In this document: positions 24,127 to 25,310 of the stretch, piece after piece
Layout: the number at the start of each line of letters is the position of its first letter
Numbering within the stretch: position 1 is the stretch's first letter
Source of the DNA: an uncultured Clostridia bacterium
GTDB lineage: Bacteria > Bacillota > Clostridia > Lachnospirales > Lachnospiraceae
Direction of reading: 5' to 3'
Assembly (NCBI GenBank): GCA_945622055.1
Contig: CALZBV010000008.1
Coordinates: forward strand, 1 to 25,310
Length of the DNA stretch: 25,310 bases
Notes under the pieces: generated by a model
The model's database searches: none
What the model saw: the letters and a program-made list of their open reading frames with translations, nothing else
What the model was told of the DNA's origin: nothing
Program-made: the position numbers and the translations under genes

Positions 24127-25310
24127 TTACTTTCCGTATTCCCTTGCAAGCTTTTCAAACAACGGCAGGGAACGTGTTACCTGCTCCGTCGTCACGCAGT
24201 AAGAAATTCGCAAAAATCCCGGACATCCGAAATCCGTACCCGGAACAAGCAAAAGGTCATACTTCTTTGCACGCTCGCAAAATGCCTTCTCGTCCGCTTC
24301 CAGTGCCTGCGGGAACAGATAGAATGCTCCCTGGGGACGAACAACGTTATAACCGAAGGAACGAAGACCATCGTATAAAATATCACGGTTTTTCTGATAA
24401 ACAGCAATATCTGCAGTGTCTTCCGCACAAAGTGCTGCTACACGCTGGAACAGTGACGGAGCACAAACATAGCCGAGAATGCGTCCCGCACCACATACTG
24501 CCGCATACGCATCCTGCCAGTCCTCCATCTCCGGAGATACCACGATGTACCCGATTCGCTCACCGGCCAGGGAAAGTGCCTTACTGTAGGAATAACACAC
24601 AAACGTGTTCTTATAGTACTTCGTTACATACGGAATTTCTACTCCGTCATACGCAATTTCGCGGTACGGCTCATCCGAAAGTAAATAAATCGCATGTCCG
24701 TACTCCTTTTCCTTTGCAGAAAGAATCTGTGCCAGACGCTTAATCGTCTCTTCGGAATATACCGCACCGGACGGATTGTTCGGAGAGTTCATCACAACTC
24801 CCTTCGTATGCTCATTGATTCTCTTCTCGAATTCCTCAAAATTAATCTGGAAATTCTCGGTATCCGCCGGCACAATTACACACTTTGCACCTGCACCCTT
24901 TTCAATAAAGCACTGATACTCCGGGAAAAACGGAGCGAATACAATATATTCATCTCCCGGTACCGTAAGTGCCTTAAAGCAGATGCTTAGCGAAGCCGCT
25001 GCTCCAACCGTCATATATAAATTATCCCTGGTAAAATTCGTTCCGAAACGTTTATTTATAGAATTTGCAAGGGACTCTCTTACAAAATCCGCACCCTGTG
25101 CGCTTGTGTAGCCGTGCAGAACTGCCGGGTCCTCTTTCTGAACCAGATCCAGTATCGTCTGATTCACCGAAGCCGGTGCCGGAACATTCGGATTTCCAAG
25201 ACTGAAATCAAAGATGTTTTCTCTTCCGACAATTTTAGCACGCTGATTTCCATATTCAAAAATCTCTCTGATTGTAGAGCGCTTTTTTCCGAGCTCCACC
25301 ATAGCCTGTG
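24127..25310 (-). CDS. Class I/II PLP-dependent aminotransferase (5' end probably outside window)
   Basis: A fold-type I aminotransferase of the aspartate/AspC-like group. It shows FSLGNPNVPAP near the start, VGAAASLSICFKAL, the NSPNNPSG motif, SDEPYREI with the cofactor-binding aspartate, the PLP lysine in YSYSKALSLAGER (K241 counting from the ATG at 25302) and the substrate-binding arginine in GFLRISYC. The amino donor and acceptor cannot be assigned. The ATG at 25302 has no proper ribosome binding site in the 8 nt before it. The frame stays open upstream as Gln-Ala, so the true start probably lies a few codons beyond position 25310. Confidence 0.92.
   Translation of the reverse strand, partial: QAMVELGKKRSTIREIFEYGNQRAKIVGRENIFDFSLGNPNVPAPASVNQTILDLVQKEDPAVLHGYTSAQGADFVRESLANSINKRFGTNFTRDNLYMTVGAAASLSICFKALTVPGDEYIVFAPFFPEYQCFIEKGAGAKCVIVPADTENFQINFEEFEKRINEHTKGVVMNSPNNPSGAVYSEETIKRLAQILSAKEKEYGHAIYLLSDEPYREIAYDGVEIPYVTKYYKNTFVCYSYSKALSLAGERIGYIVVSPEMEDWQDAYAAVCGAGRILGYVCAPSLFQRVAALCAEDTADIAVYQKNRDILYDGLRSFGYNVVRPQGAFYLFPQALEADEKAFCERAKKYDLLLVPGTDFGCPGFLRISYCVTTEQVTRSLPLFEKLAREYGK

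Overview
The window looks like chromosome of a spore-forming, Gram-positive Clostridia, most probably a Lachnospiraceae member. I infer this from strong AGGAGG-type ribosome binding sites, TTGACA/TATAAT promoters, a T-box leader, a CotS-family spore coat kinase, a YtvI-like membrane protein, a DUF4080-type B12-binding radical SAM protein, and clostridial-style proS, asnS and cca genes. Every gene I can support lies on the minus strand, so transcription runs from high to low coordinates. There is no phage, plasmid, insertion sequence with a transposase, CRISPR array, rRNA or tRNA. Most of it is ordinary housekeeping sequence. The unusual material lies in a few intergenic regions.

Right end (25310 to 21661): a class I aminotransferase running off the window edge, a DHH phosphoesterase and asparaginyl-tRNA synthetase, closely spaced. 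Next comes a probable signalling and transport operon (21571 to 16848): AraC-family regulator, sensor kinase, OmpR-type response regulator, a small membrane-anchored protein with a LiaF-like C-terminal domain, and a solute-binding lipoprotein. A 35-bp copy of the last codons of the response regulator gene lies just downstream of it. This copy sits next to a 31-nt insert made of two tiny hairpins.

Middle (16827 to 11836): a terminator and a roughly 155-bp hairpin-rich repeat element separate the binding protein from a histidine phosphatase. Then follow an unusual single-chain ABC transporter (permease fused to ATPase), the CCA-adding enzyme and a CotS-like kinase. The first three overlap end to start. 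The fused transporter and the lipoprotein are the likely halves of one NMT1/SsuA-type importer.

Left half (11836 to 1089): a PEGA-repeat membrane-anchored protein with its own clear promoter, a HAD phosphatase, an HflK/HflC pair, a cytidylate-kinase-like protein, an AI-2E/YtvI family permease, a cation diffusion facilitator with a manganese-type metal-site signature, a radical SAM protein and an HD-GYP protein that probably starts at TTG. The left edge holds a T-box riboswitch leader, with promoter, specifier and terminator, controlling prolyl-tRNA synthetase, which is cut by the window end.

I did not find a clearly new defence or metabolic system. The best leads are structural: a set of intergenic palindromes sharing the core GCGNAGC, which forms very stable DNA mini-hairpins; the compact 155-bp element; the duplicated gene end; and the fused transporter next to a LiaF-like two-component locus.
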